Positions 11,823-23,950 of a stretch of 64,000 bases of DNA are shown here, piece by piece (position 1 is the first letter of the stretch; each line of letters begins with the position of its first letter). Where the stretch lies: assembly GCA_030278955.1 (NCBI GenBank), contig JAOANR010000002.1, positions 7,553,982 through 7,617,981 of the forward strand, given 5' to 3'. The position numbers and the translations under genes were made by a program. Origin of the DNA: Hygrophila difformis. Taxonomy: Eukaryota; Streptophyta; Magnoliopsida; Lamiales; Acanthaceae. The notes beneath the pieces were generated by a model. That model worked only from the letters and a program-made list of their open reading frames with translations, made no database searches and had not been told where the DNA came from.

Positions 11823-12037
11823 ATTGAGAGACACTTCAAATCCCATCCAGCGTGTAGAGTTTAAGTTAATTTATTGCCACATCAGCAGCCATTCCACGAT
11901 TAGTGAATTTAGGATATTTCCGGATATAATTAGCATATGTAGAGGATAAATTCGGTAATAAAATAAAAAAAATGATAGATTTGGCTTTTTTTTTAAAACA
12001 AAAAGGATATATTTGACATTTTTTCCGTATTTAATTC

Positions 12038-12491
12038 TCTCAATCTGTATTTCATTATGCTATAATAAATTTAAAACAAATAAAATTAATAATTTTTTTT
12101 TTTTATTTTTTTTGGGTTTACTAAACAATATCTATTTCTCCTAATTCAATCAAATTTAAATCAACTTATTCAATTCAGTTATTGGGTGTATAGTTTTTTA
12201 TATTTCACACAAGCTGGGTTGCAAAATAAAGCTCAATCAATGATGGGGAAATTTGCGAAGAAGAAGAAAAAAAGGGGGAAAAAAAAAAGAAAAGAAAAGA
12301 AAGAGTGGGGGGGGGGGGGGGGGGGGAGGGAAGTGTGTGTACAAGAAAAGGAAATAAAACAAATTAAGGTGCCATATGTATATCGACTTTCGAAAAGGGA
12401 ACATGAAGTGGTTTAAGAGATAAGAGAGTGGAGATGGATGCAGTAAACAAACCAAGTCCAACAATTCCAGAGAGGGTAACAAAGACATCAA
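12038..12491 (-). other. DGAT1 3' untranslated/downstream region
   Basis: No coding signal. On the gene's strand this follows the DGAT1 stop codon and is pyrimidine-rich, with the C-run listed separately. A possible poly(A) signal (AATAAA on the minus strand) lies at 12102-12107 but is far from the stop and may not be used. Confidence 0.5.
12307..12326. repeat. 20-base G homopolymer (C-run in the DGAT1 3' region)
   Basis: Twenty consecutive G on the plus strand, set in a purine-only stretch of about 90 bases. In the DGAT1 transcript sense it is a C-run inside a polypyrimidine tract about 170 bp after the stop. Its exact length may be a sequencing artefact. Confidence 0.9.
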
Positions 12492-15400
12492 TCATCTTTC
12501 ACTAGCTTTGCGGTTCATCATGTCGTGGTAGTACAGTAGAACGCACATCGGTTGACCCACGATGCAGAAAAAACACCAGAACATCATATTCCCGACCTGC
12601 AACATTGTGTTTCTCATCTGCTTAGTTTATTTACTACTACATACAGCTTCAAACGAGACCAGAATTACGCAATGGATTGAATATATGTTTGGACAGAACC
12701 TACCGTGGAATTCTTGAATTTGTTCTGTAAGTAGTTAGTCACAAGTACAAGAGGGATCTGTTCGCAGGGGACAACATGAATGTTACTGCTTACTACTAGC
12801 ATATAGGTAGTGAAAAGGAGGGATTCAAATATGCCAAGAGACATATATAACTGCTGCCTACCTGAAACATGATGCCGAAGCATGCCCAAAACTTGAATAA
12901 ATGGCAAGGCACGGCGATGCAAAGCTGTTCAACAAACATAAAACAAACTCATGAAATTAGAACCTAGCCCAGACTCGGAATTCCTGACACCAAAACACAA
13001 ATTGAAAATCTTGTTTTTGTAATTTAAGGAAAAACCACTGAAGGAATCAAATTTGTTTGAGATATATATATTTGTTTCAATTGTTATAGAAGAGCGACCA
13101 ACATTATGTGATGACATGGTTGAAGGTGTGTATTAATTTGATTTTCTTTCACTTTGCGTCACTACTATACAAAATTTAATGTTAATAAAATGGCTTCCCT
13201 CCGTGATGCTTAAAAAATCTATATATATATATATATATACAATTTTCCTCCTCAGTTTTTAACTTTTTGCTGCCAATATCCATGAACCAAACAAAGATTA
13301 GGCCTCAGTAATATCCCAATAGAAAAGGAGAAAGCAGAAACAGATGAATTGTACCTCATGGAAAATGGCCGACACGAAGAAGGCAATCACAAGTGCAACT
13401 CCCTGCATCAGAAAACGGCCATTTAAAGCTATGACATTGTACCCCATCCACTAGTTGACTTGTGGAACCTCAAACCAGCAATTTATTATCTAAGAAAAAA
13501 CAAAGAAAAAGCTCCCACGACAGGAAAATAAAAACATTATGTGAAATATGATCTTTTTTTTTTCTTTTTTTTTTTTTAAAAAAAAAATATGAAGGGAAAT
13601 AGGGAATCACGCCCTTGAAGTTTTGAATTATTTCAATTTATTAAAATAGTATGGTTCAGAAACAAGTTAAGGCATAGAGTCAGTTTTCAGTTTATCTTGA
13701 AGCACTATAACAATGCAATTGTATTGTTGTAAAACATCAAAACACGCATATACATGTAATGCAATTTCCTATTCTTGAACATGTTTGAATGCAATACAGA
13801 TATCCTATCATTGGTCCGTTGGCATACATGGAACCATATAAGCTCCCCCTCTTTCCAGAACAGAAGCACAGCAAAAGCATACAAGGGAAATGCAAACTAT
13901 CACAATTAAGCCCTAGAAATTGAACCATGCACTCAACATTAGAAAATCTAAAATGAAATACCTTTGGAATTCCATTCCGTAAGCATGGAACGTATATATG
14001 GCGGACCATCCACTTGTGGACAGGCTGCATCATATAAAAAATCATCAATATAAAGCGAAGGGCATGATGAGCAGAAAAAAAGAATCCAATCAATGGCAGC
14101 AAATTATCGAGCCCATATTCACACACATGAAACAAGTTACTTTGGGCAAATACATATTTTAAGAGACCATTCAACGTGGCAAAACAAACTTCTTGTTAGA
14201 TTTCTATTGTAGATAAACATATTTGATGGTATCTTTAAAATGTTAAATCAGGCCCATCTACAGTTCCAGATTAGTCTAAAATGACTATTTCTACTTCCCT
14301 CACCTCCTTTCACGCATCCAGAAAAAACTGTGCATGCCCTGAAACTGCAACATTTCAGCTAGTTTAAACTTCAGCATTTCCATTAAATTCTACGTGTTTG
14401 TCCCATTTCCCTCTGTACCTAGGAGCCTGACCAATGTGTGTGGGGTGTGTGAGCCATATAGCATGTTCTATGTGGTAAATAGGGGGCCAAATAACAACGT
14501 AGCATCAAATAACTAATATTATAATTAAGATGCACATAGATCATATCCATCAAGTGGTCATTTCTTTCAAAAGAGTGAACTCTCAATAGCCTTACTTACC
14601 ATATTCCACATTCTCCAATACTGATGACAGCAGTGACAGCCATTCCATCCACAGCATATTCATAAGATAGAAAACTAATCAGCAATCAGAATGGCCCAGA
14701 CAAGAAAAGAAAAGGGAACATCAGGAAATCTAAGCACACAAAAGAATACCTCCTCAACTGTCCTTGCATTCCACCAATCCTTATAGAATTCACGGTCACC
14801 AAAGCGTAGAACCTCAGCAAGTATATTTAGCCTATATCACAACACTGCATGTGAGTACAATCAGATCTATGCAATGAAAATGGTCAAACAAATTTAAGGG
14901 TAAGAGGTAAGTCAGAGCTACGCAAATGAAAATGGTTAAAACACATTTATGGTAATCTCAGTGTCTTTCCATGGAAGGGATTAAAAAATAATAGACACAG
15001 GCTAGTCATTTATCCAACTATATGAGGAAAAAATATACTATGATGATATTCCAGGAAAGTGTTCTGCTAGATTAAGGTATTTGACAAAATTAACACTAGT
15101 CCTGTTGCTTTGGACAAAATAATGTGCATTGTTTCTCTTCTATCTATATCACTTGCACTCAGCTTTTTCCTATTTTGAAGTGCTATATAATTAAATTCTG
15201 AATATAACCTCACTTATATCGTTTCAGATAAACCACCTTTTGTTAGTTCTCAGTGAATACCACTTCAAAATGGATTTTGTTTTGCTGTCACAACATATTG
15301 ACCGCAATCTCTGTCCAAAGGTGAATGTTCCCAATAGGTTTTTACAGCTTGTTGCATGTCCCTCCTAAAACTTTATGACAGACTCCAAAAAATAACTGAA

Positions 15401-18400
15401 GAATTATTTATACCAAGAAAGAAAAGTTGAAAAAAGAAATAGTTACCATAATCAATTCAAAAGGCTAATTGAGTGTCTAGACAAGATCAATGACTCAAGA
15501 TTGATCCATCATTGATTGTATGATTTAACTGGTTTTTTTAAGCTAAATACTAAGATTGTGACATGCGAAACCAAGAGTTAAGTGATGAATCAGTTAAAAA
15601 AAAATGCCACTGACAACATCCATATGACCATATGCATGCAAAAATGCTTGAGGAACCAAACACAAGGATTAATATTTAAGGATGGCAATGTGGAAAAAGT
15701 TATTCCAGACTCGAGCAGGGGGAAAAGGTAATGAGAGCGTACCAAAGGTGGAAGAAACAGTAAAACATGCAAAGCCACACATATAAATTTGGAACTGAAA
15801 GTTTTAACACTCTTTCAACGGCGTATAACAGGTTTCCTTTCAAAGGATGCTGAGAATTCTTCACAATCGGATTTATATACTGCAGAATAAGTAATTCACA
15901 TCAAGCAAGATTTTGTATCCAGACAACCAAAACTCTGAGACCAAAAAAAATAGGAAACTACCTGTTCTATGATAAATCCCATTAACCCTGTAAATATAAC
16001 CAGCTTGATGAGTTGGCGTGCCACCCAACCCTTCCGAATGCATGATGTCCGAGGGTAGCTTGGCTACATGCAACAAAATTTACTTATAAATTTACTTATT
16101 GTATAAGTGATTCCAACAGTTAGTCTCAGACAATACAGACCAATACTAACACCGGAACAACTTCAGACATATCTCGCTCAAGAACAGACCAAAAGATAGG
16201 AATGCCAAAAATGATTTTAGTGTAATACCGTCCATCAAATTTACAAGTCCTAGTCCTTCATAGTGCAAGAAAAGCTTATTCAACAAAGGAAGTTACAAGT
16301 TTACTTTATGGAGTCAAAACACCATCTTCATAATGTTACCATCAGAGCAGAAAATGGCAATTTGCAAAGAACTAAAAGTATGGTGAATTATTTATGCTCT
16401 TCTTCCTTTTTTTTTTCCATGGAATAACACAAGATCTTCAGGGAGGGATGGTTGGATCTCATAGTTTCACTTCGGATTTTCTGAAAACACCCATCCTACA
16501 TAAATTTCTTTACTGGATACATGCATACAGCATAAAGATATAGATAGAAGAGAAACAATGCACAAATTTTGGAACCTAGCACATTGACAGAGCATAAGAA
16601 TCCTTCATAAATATGGCTCCAAGCAAAAGAAATCAACAGCTCCACAATTAAATGACAGGTGCCATGTTTAAGATATATGTATAACAAGAAGATAATATTT
16701 ATAACCAAGCATGAGTACCTGGTAGCACAGTGTAGGGGCAACCATGAAGTATGCAAGACTCTTAAAGCTCACATCATAGGGATAGTCCAAGTTCCAATAA
16801 CTTGACAATTCTTCAAACTGGCATCAAGAATTAGTCATCAGAATAGTTACAAATATGCTCTTGTATCGGGTGTAAGTTAAAGAATATATAGAGATCCATT
16901 GCTCATGAGCACGGGGAGAGAGCAGGGATATCAGCTGTAGGGAATCTGTAGAGATAATATAAGTTCTCTTCTGCATTCCGACAAGTGTACATAATATTAC
17001 ACCATCTTAGTAGTATGCGACTGTTGCGAAGCAACTTCTCTTGCCTTAGTTTATTAGTTGATTACAAGTTGGTTATCTCTATTAGGATTCGGTTGAGATC
17101 TATTATAAATATAGCTTAGTTAGTAGATGGTAGGTATATCTTTTGCCATTTTGAGAAATAAGGGTTCGCGGCCTTGGGTTTGGGCAGGGAAAGTTCATCA
17201 AGTATCAATCTTCTAACTATCTTCTAATTCATCATTCAAGAAACCATTATTTTCAAGAAATATTCCTTTCATTCATCTATTCAAGAAACTACTCCTAACA
17301 ATTGGTCTGACCTTCCGGCCGCACCATGGTGATGACAACAAAGACCCAACATGGAAAGTTTCAGTCCACCATGGGATCTCTTACGGAGGAACAACGCCAC
17401 ATGAACGGCTCATTGGCGAAAATTCAAAAACTGGCAGCGATTCTTGCAGCAGTGCGAGCCCGAATGTCAATTGCCAGTACCCACTCCCAACAAAAACCAA
17501 TGGACATAAAGTATCCTGCACCGACGGCAGGAGCGGAACAAGTTCTTGATGGCACGACGACTCACACGAACTCTCCCCTTGTGGCAAATGTTACCCATCC
17601 ACATTCAATGGGACAAACCCAAAGGGATGGATTGCCCTGGCCGAACCACAATCCACACTTCGCATGGACTACAATCATTAAAAGAATCCGCTCGACTTCG
17701 ACTTGGTTGCAATGGAAGGATCAACAATCTATTGGATTCCACGACATCGAGAGACGATTTGCACCAAGTTGGGAATCTCGGACCCCTACAAGCAATTTGC
17801 AATAGAATTGGAAGACGTTCGTCACTTGGAATGTGGAGTTTTTCAGGAGTTCGAAGTTGTGTCGCCTTGTAGACACCTCAAGGTGGATTGCTATGTTTTC
17901 CACCTTATGTAGTTAGGCTCAATTTTGGCATAGGTTGGTTAGGTTCATTGTGGGATAAAATGTTCCTTAACTTACGAGAATACCGACAATTTTCAATGCA
18001 GGGGCGCAAGCACCACAAGGCTTCCGCTGCTTTGACAGAGAAGAGTTCCGGCTTTCATTCCCCGATTTCCACCATGGGGACAAGTTATCTTCTTAGGAGG
18101 GTGGCATTGTTGTGAAGCAACTACTCTTGCCTTAGTTGTTTATTAGTAATTGGTTACAAGTTGGTTCTCTCAATTAGGATTTGGTTAAGATCTATTATAA
18201 ATATGCCTTAGTTAGTAGATCGTACGTATAGCTTTTGCATTTTGAGATATAAGGACTTGGCCTTGGGCTTGGGAGAGGAAAGTTCCAAGAATCAATCTTC
18301 TAATTCATCATTCAAGAAATCATTCTTTTCCAGAAATCTTCCTACTATTCATCTATTCAAGAAACCACTCGTAACAATGACTATGTGTTGAACCATGGAT

Positions 18401-21400
18401 GAGAGGTTCCAACCGAAAATCAATTGGTAATGGGTAGAGTAACTCCCATCCATATAAGGAAGGGGGACACCTTATCTGATGTGGGATCTCAACATACACC
18501 CTCGAGATGATAATCGAATCCCGAAACAAAACATATTCAATCCAGATACTCATGCCTTTGATACCATGTTGAACCACGGATGAAAGGTTCCAAAACCCAA
18601 CACCACCCGTTGATAATGGGTGGAGCAACTCCCATCCAATCATATAATAAGTGGGACTATCCACAACTTATCCGATGTGGGATCTCAATAGTATGAATAA
18701 TTATAAGCATGCAGAAGTTCGACTTCAACTTATCACTTAGTGCTGAAAAACTAAAGAAACTGAAAGGATAACACACCATTAATCTTCTGAAAACATGCTA
18801 TTATGCTAAATCATAACAAGCCCAACTGTTTTTGTTTCCATGGCCTTAGGGACCAGGAACATCTTCTAACAAAACTAAAGAGCTTAACGGTTCTATACAG
18901 CTACAACCATTTTGAATAGGGAAAATTCATATATGATGCCAGAAAGAGAATGTAAATACCCCATTTCATTACCTTGTCAAGTGATTTTGCTAGTAATCTC
19001 AAATCATAGTTTGTATGTGCATATGAGACCAACTTCAACCACACAACACAAGCAAATAGCATCAAATTGGCACCTGATAGAACAGCTGAATCACACCTGC
19101 ACCAAACCAAAATCATGAAAGTTGCACAAGCTGCTCAAACACCACCAAAAATTTAGTTATCTTTCCACCATACCTGATTAGTCCATTTCTTCCTATGATA
19201 GTATGATGGTATTTCAATATTAAATCCAGATTGTAGTGTAAACTAATAAAAACCAACCCACTTCAAATATCTTCAACAAGATAACCTTCCTCAGATTCGA
19301 AAGTTTAACCGACAAAATGATATTTTTAACTCCTAACCAACTACAAAATAATCAGCATTCAGAAGACTGAGACCAAAGATAAGCATCAAATTGTCCTTGC
19401 ATGCATGAGAATCATCATAAATTCAACATAAGAGCTTCTTGCCTAGTTGTACAATGAATCAACAGAAAGATTAAACAAGACTTAAAACTACTCCCTCCGT
19501 TCCTTTTTAGTTGTCTTTTTAGAGATTAAAAACTGTTCCAAAATAGTTGTTATTTTACACATTTATATCATATTTTTCCAATATCACCCTACTACTTTCA
19601 TTAATGATTTGCCTAGAATATTGTGCATTATCTCACATTTTTTAAAACTAATCAAATCCTACTCCAAACCACCATAATGATGAAGGGCAAAAATGTAAAT
19701 GTCTAGAGTAATTATTACACTCCTTGGTTTGTGTGATTTGATCCCAAACGACCACTAAAAAGGAACGGAGGGAGTATTATATTGGCTCACGTTTAATAAA
19801 ATTGAACAAGTAAATATAAAGTCTAAAACTTGAATGATCTGACTAATTAATTGTGATTTTAAAATGAATAAAATCGTCATTAAAAATTACTTCAGTTTAC
19901 AAAAAATCATATGGGAGTATTTTTTTTTTTTAATAGTAACTTGATTAAGTGATCATATGTTATAACTCTGAGCTCTATTTTATTCAAAGTTCGGATTAAC
20001 TGCATTATTGTTATCAAACAAAGGTAATAGATTCAGATATGGACTTTAAAGTTTTAATGAATTTATTAAATGAAGTATCAATTCAACATTCACGAAAAAA
20101 CAGGTACAGTGCTAGTCAGCACATGTATCAATTGCAAAATAATTCTGGTTGTTTACCTATTGATTGTTTCCATTTTGTGGACAAATTGACCAGAAAATTT
20201 GACAAGTGAGGTAAACAAAAATTCAGCTCAACATAAGCAAGAGCCAAAAATCAAGTATATAGAAGGCTTTTGCAAAAAATGAAAAAATAAACTACAAATA
20301 TAGACTACTTACAGATGTTTTGTAGATCATGGAAAGCATTCTGATTCTAGAAAACAATATGAGAATATCCCCCCAATTTATGGCGCTGCTATTGTGAGTT
20401 AAGTACAATTCAGAATCTTACAAGTTTCACTTTTAATAACGTGATCTTTACAATAATGTTGGATCTTCCTTTTGCAATAACAACAAAACCCAGAAAATAT
20501 CATTCTAAAACCAATTTGTCCAAAACATAAACTATTCAATACAATAAAATGTGGCAACTGCACCAAAAAGAATAGACATTTTTTGGGTTTTGACCATTTC
20601 TGTGTGGGCCCACATGTCATTCACAAATAAATATCAGTTGGCACAATTTTCGGAAAAAAAAAAAAAAAGAAAAAGAAAATCAAACAAAGCACCACCCTAA
20701 AACACCCCCATCATAAATAATTCTTCAATGAGTATATTCAATCCAATTCACGGGCCATCATTTTGAAATTAAGTTCACTGAAGAATCATGAGTTTCACTT
20801 GTCAGAACACAATATTAGAAATAAATTCTGATCTCCCCCTTTTCCCGTCTATGTTAATTAAATTAATCCCAATACTAACTACAGTTACTTTTCCGCAAAA
20901 TTAAAGAAACAACACAGAAATTAAATGGAAGTCGAATCAAGACATACCTAAGAATGACAAAAACTGGATATAGGATTTCAACCGTGGTTATTAGAACATG
21001 AAGACTGATAGCAACCTGCACATTGAATTAAAAGTTAATTCTACATGTGACATCTGTGGTCACCATTTGCGAGACAATTATGTAAAGATAGATGTTGAAA
21101 GGACATCTATATCAGTTAATTGAACATGCGATCGGTAATCAGAATACAAAAACATTGGTCTCACTACCCAAATACAAGAGGAACAGCACAGAGATAAAAT
21201 ATGTCATCCAAAAAAGAGCAGACATATCCAGCTATTATCAGAAGGCCAACCACCCAAATTTCCATAACAGCATGCATCAACTCATCATTAAGTGGCATAG
21301 CCATAATTCTTCTAACTAAGATACAAATGCAATTAGTGACTGAAAATCCAACTAAAGTTCACAACATCGGCCCACACTACCGCTCAAACAGAGGTACACA

Positions 21401-21451
21401 TAGTACATGCAATATTCAACATGAAACAGGAAATAAGTATCAGAATGTCAC

Positions 21452-21508
<57 letters not shown>

Positions 21509-23758
21509 ATTATAGATATGTATATTCACTAAATTAGTCATGGCCGATAGTTCACCACTAGATATGAAAGGAGTGTCACTGTGAGAACGCAAGCAGAAAT
21601 CAAGTCTCATCCACATGATAACTAAACAGTTGCCGTACTAACCCATTCTGATATGTACTTTTGTTGCACTGACTTCTCGACAAGATACGCAGCAACTGGA
21701 AAAATTGGGAGGCTTAGACTGCATCAAGAATTGAAAAAGTCACTATCTCTCACCAACCATTATGACAAAACAATGATAGGTTCAAAATGAAAGTACCAAC
21801 ACATAAAAAGGGGCCAATCCCTAAGTGATTTCGAACTAAACCAAAATCCATATTTGATCAGCCAGCCATACTGCAAATCACAAGATTAGATATCCAGCAT
21901 CAATTGATATAGAACTATCCAAATTTCATCTGAAAAGTAAAGCAATTACATATACTGAATGGAACACCATTGAGAATGATAAAAGTAGTATCTTATTTCA
22001 CAGAAACGTGCAGTTGGTAGAACTCTTGTACCAGAAAACATGAGACAATCCCATCCCCTTAATAGCATGATTACACGTATTTAGATTGAAAAGAATAGTC
22101 TAGCAAAACAAACACACCTTCATCAAATTTTCAATGATAAGTCTGCTATTTACAGCAACAAGCACTACTATGCAGAGGTTGAACAGACCTGCATGGCTCT
22201 GTAACAAGAAAACAATTAGCTTTGAACATAAGTTATACTCCGTATTAATTAGCATTCTGCAAACATGAAACCAAGACAGTTTCATACAGATCGCTTCATC
22301 TAATCTGATATATCCAGTGACTTGTAATTCGAGAAAATGGGAGACAAGTATAGTAATTAACTGATAAAGGTCTTGGAAATTGCTGAACATAAAATTATAT
22401 CTAGTATACTCAACATTGCTTAAAAGTGCTTTTTTGAGATTAAAATTATATACATTTAAGGTATGTTCACACTGAATGATAGAATTTAGAATAACTAAAT
22501 GAGATTACTTGTGCAAAAAAAAAAATTATACTCATTCTAAACTAAATGTTAAGTTTATCATACCTAGAAAATCAAATGCCAGGGAAGGATAAAATCATTG
22601 TATCACGCAAGTTTTCCCAAGAGGTTTGATACTATAACTGGAATTCAACTTGCAAAAAGGAGGTGAAAATTTTCAAATTGCCATAATTCACCTACTGTAT
22701 GACTCAATATGAGGAAGGAAAGGGTTCAATTCAAAGGCTCCATGAATTCTGCTCGTGCTAAAAAATGCTGGGATGACTTGAATTATAAATGATGTAGTAA
22801 GGCAATTGTATCTACCAAAATAATTAGTGTAAGTATCAATAATACTATATGCATTCCTGGCGGATTAGGTGCTCTTAACTTTTGTTACACCTGAAAATTA
22901 TCCTCACACTAATTTAAGTACAATTGGGCAAAGATTGCAGCGCTGTGGTTTGAATTGATAGTTAATATATTTTGCACAAGCTACTAGTACTGGGATTGAT
23001 TTTAATAGAACACTAAACTAAAAGGAGGACCATAAAGCATAATCAGCCCAAGTACCGGATCACACCTCAAAACCGCTTTGAAATACTAGATCCAAAAGAC
23101 ACAACCAGAGAAACTAACAACTCCTAGAAAAACTGCTGGCAGACTCCATTTGGGGGGGCGGGCGGGCGGGGGTCATTGACAGGATGTAAACGTATAAAAA
23201 TACGCAAACTTGCGCACGCCGATAAACAAAATGCTAACTTGCTAAGGAAAAAACGCACGCTTACGCACACATCAACCACAACAAAAAAACAAAAACATAC
23301 ATATCCAATAGCACCTCGTAAAATCCCACCTGTTTAAAAATAGCGGTAGAACTAAGCGGACTTTCCTTGATTCTGCGATGCGCCGGCGCCGACGGCCTGT
23401 AGTCCAACTCAACGGCCGAAACACCGGTTCGTTTGCCCTTACTTTCTCCTTTCTCCTCCTTACCTTTCTCCTCCTCCTTGCTCAATCCCTCACTCGACGA
23501 TTCCGTTTCGGTCTCCTGCTGTTCGCTCCCCGATTCCGCGATTCTTCCATACTCATTTCCAATCAAATTACCGTCATTCCGATCGTTCTCCACCTTATTC
23601 GCGGCGCTCTCTGCCTCGAGCGAGTTGGATACGCAGCTAAGTGGCGACTCCGCCACCGGTGGCCTGGCTCTGCGGCGAAGAGCAGGAGGGTTGACGACGT
23701 CGTTGTCGGAGGTGGGGGACGTAATCTGAAAGCTCTCCGGCGAGTCGAGGATCGCCAT
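12492..23758 (-). CDS. DGAT1: Acyl-CoA:diacylglycerol O-acyltransferase 1
   Basis: Catalyses the last step of triacylglycerol synthesis, acyl-CoA plus diacylglycerol, in the ER membrane; an MBOAT-family enzyme. Sixteen coding exons, all with GT-AG borders, in transcript order: 23758-23330, 22198-22118, 21870-21797, 21718-21643, 21015-20948, 19096-18973, 16817-16719, 16063-15962, 15879-15743, 14831-14750, 14620-14600, 14024-13962, 13402-13355, 12924-12862, 12757-12704, 12596-12492. They sum to 1,626 bp: 541 residues plus TGA. The N-terminal ~120 residues are acidic, Ser/Glu-rich and probably disordered, with an RRR motif near 28-30 and [10 protein letters not shown] near its end. Hydrophobic segments follow throughout. 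FYKDWWN is at 412-418 and the catalytic His is at 467 (FHE, exons 13/14). Length and exon number match Arabidopsis DGAT1, and no break is visible. Intron 6 is enlarged by an LTR element and a TRIM, intron 5 by a MITE. Confidence 0.96.
17022..18376 (+). mobile_element. Short non-autonomous LTR retrotransposon in DGAT1 intron 6
   Basis: LTRs at 17022-17300 (279 bp) and 18108-18376 (269 bp), both tgttg...taaca and about 90% alike. The internal part is about 800 bp, and a purine tract (ttaggagggtggcat, 18093-18107) precedes the second LTR. Flanks gcgac (17017-17021) and atgac (18377-18381) differ by two transitions and may be an eroded target duplication. There is no protease, RT or integrase; one 159-codon frame (17326-17805) is unrecognised. 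The base following the 5' LTR does not read as a Met-tRNA site. It is a passenger lying antisense to DGAT1. Confidence 0.8.
17326..17805 (+). CDS. Unrecognised ORF inside the intronic LTR element
   Basis: 159 codons starting 25 bp after the 5' LTR, the position where gag usually starts. The protein is Thr/Ser/His-rich with several Trp in the last third; no zinc knuckle or other motif is visible. Overlapping frames to 17912 carry on similar composition, which suggests a frameshifted gag remnant. I assign no function. Confidence 0.35.
   Translation: MVMTTKTQHGKFQSTMGSLTEEQRHMNGSLAKIQKLAAILAAVRARMSIASTHSQQKPMDIKYPAPTAGAEQVLDGTTTHTNSPLVANVTHPHSMGQTQRDGLPWPNHNPHFAWTTIIKRIRSTSTWLQWKDQQSIGFHDIERRFAPSWESRTPTSNLQ
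18386..18690 (-). mobile_element. TRIM (terminal-repeat retrotransposon in miniature)
   Basis: Only 305 bp. Terminal repeats 18386-18494 and 18567-18690 share gttgaaccaYggatgagagg-like and gatgtgggatctcaa ends. On the minus strand the 5' LTR is 18690-18567, and right after it reads tggtatcaaaggca (18566-18553), a Met-tRNA-type primer site. The internal part is about 72 bp. Flanks ctatg (18381-18385) and gtatg (18691-18695) share tatg, a likely target duplication. It sits ten bases from the preceding LTR element, in DGAT1 intron 6, in the same orientation as the gene. Confidence 0.82.
19491..19774. mobile_element. Stowaway MITE in DGAT1 intron 5
   Basis: 284 bp with terminal inverted repeats ctccctccgttccttttta / taaaaaggaacggagggag and TA duplications at 19489-19490 and 19775-19776. 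This is the hallmark of Stowaway (Tc1/mariner-derived) MITEs. No coding capacity. Confidence 0.93.
21456..21508. repeat. (TA)n(GA)n compound microsatellite in DGAT1 intron 4
   Basis: About 13 TA units followed by about 13 GA units. It lies in the intron between exons 4 and 5. Confidence 0.95.
23152..23172 (+). repeat. G-rich tract in DGAT1 intron 1
   Basis: Four G-runs (7, 3, 3 and 5) separated by single C bases. On the plus strand this satisfies the usual G-quadruplex pattern. Function unknown. Confidence 0.8.
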
Positions 23759-23950
23759 TAAGCGCTGGAAGGGTGTTTTCCCTCGACAGGAAGAAAGCGT
23801 CGCAGACAGCCAAAATCGCTGCGGGAAGTGTGAAGATGCCGAAGGATATTTTCCCTATCGTCAACAGAAATAAATAATACGGATATAGTAGAAGTAGTAG
23901 TATATGGGTTCGTGCGTATATACCGGCGGGGGAGAATACACTATAGTCTA
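23759..23950 (-). promoter_or_regulatory. DGAT1 5' untranslated region and probable core promoter
   Basis: On the minus strand tatata (23922-23917) lies about 160 bp before the ATG at 23758, at a plausible TATA-box distance for a start near 23890. A CT-rich stretch precedes it. No upstream ATG in a long frame was noticed. The assignment is by position only. Confidence 0.4.

Larger units (their letters stand above)
1013..12026. mobile_element. Mutator-like foldback element, split by a gypsy insertion
   Basis: Two long inverted arms flank a palindrome-rich core. The left arm is 1013-1071 plus 11059-11200 (201 bp) and the right arm is 11823-12026 (204 bp); they match at roughly 90% by eye and start with ggaaaaaa / end with ttttttcc. 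An exact 11-bp direct repeat, gtatttaattc, lies just outside at 1002-1012 and 12027-12037. An 11-bp target duplication with long terminal inverted repeats fits the Mutator superfamily. Without the nested gypsy element (1072-11053) and its duplicated tttct the element is about 1,027 bp. No transposase is present, so it is non-autonomous. Its right end lies about 465 bp beyond the DGAT1 stop codon. Confidence 0.85.

Noticed and set aside
11200..11823. Tyr/Arg-rich frames on both strands
   Set aside because: They come from the cggtataccg palindrome array; both strands read alike.
12186..12416. Lys/Gly-rich frame near the DGAT1 3' end
   Set aside because: It is low-complexity coding of A/G-rich sequence and the G20 run, antisense to DGAT1.
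23378..23761. Plus-strand frames opposite DGAT1 exon 1
   Set aside because: They are antisense to a well-supported exon and have no motif or start context.
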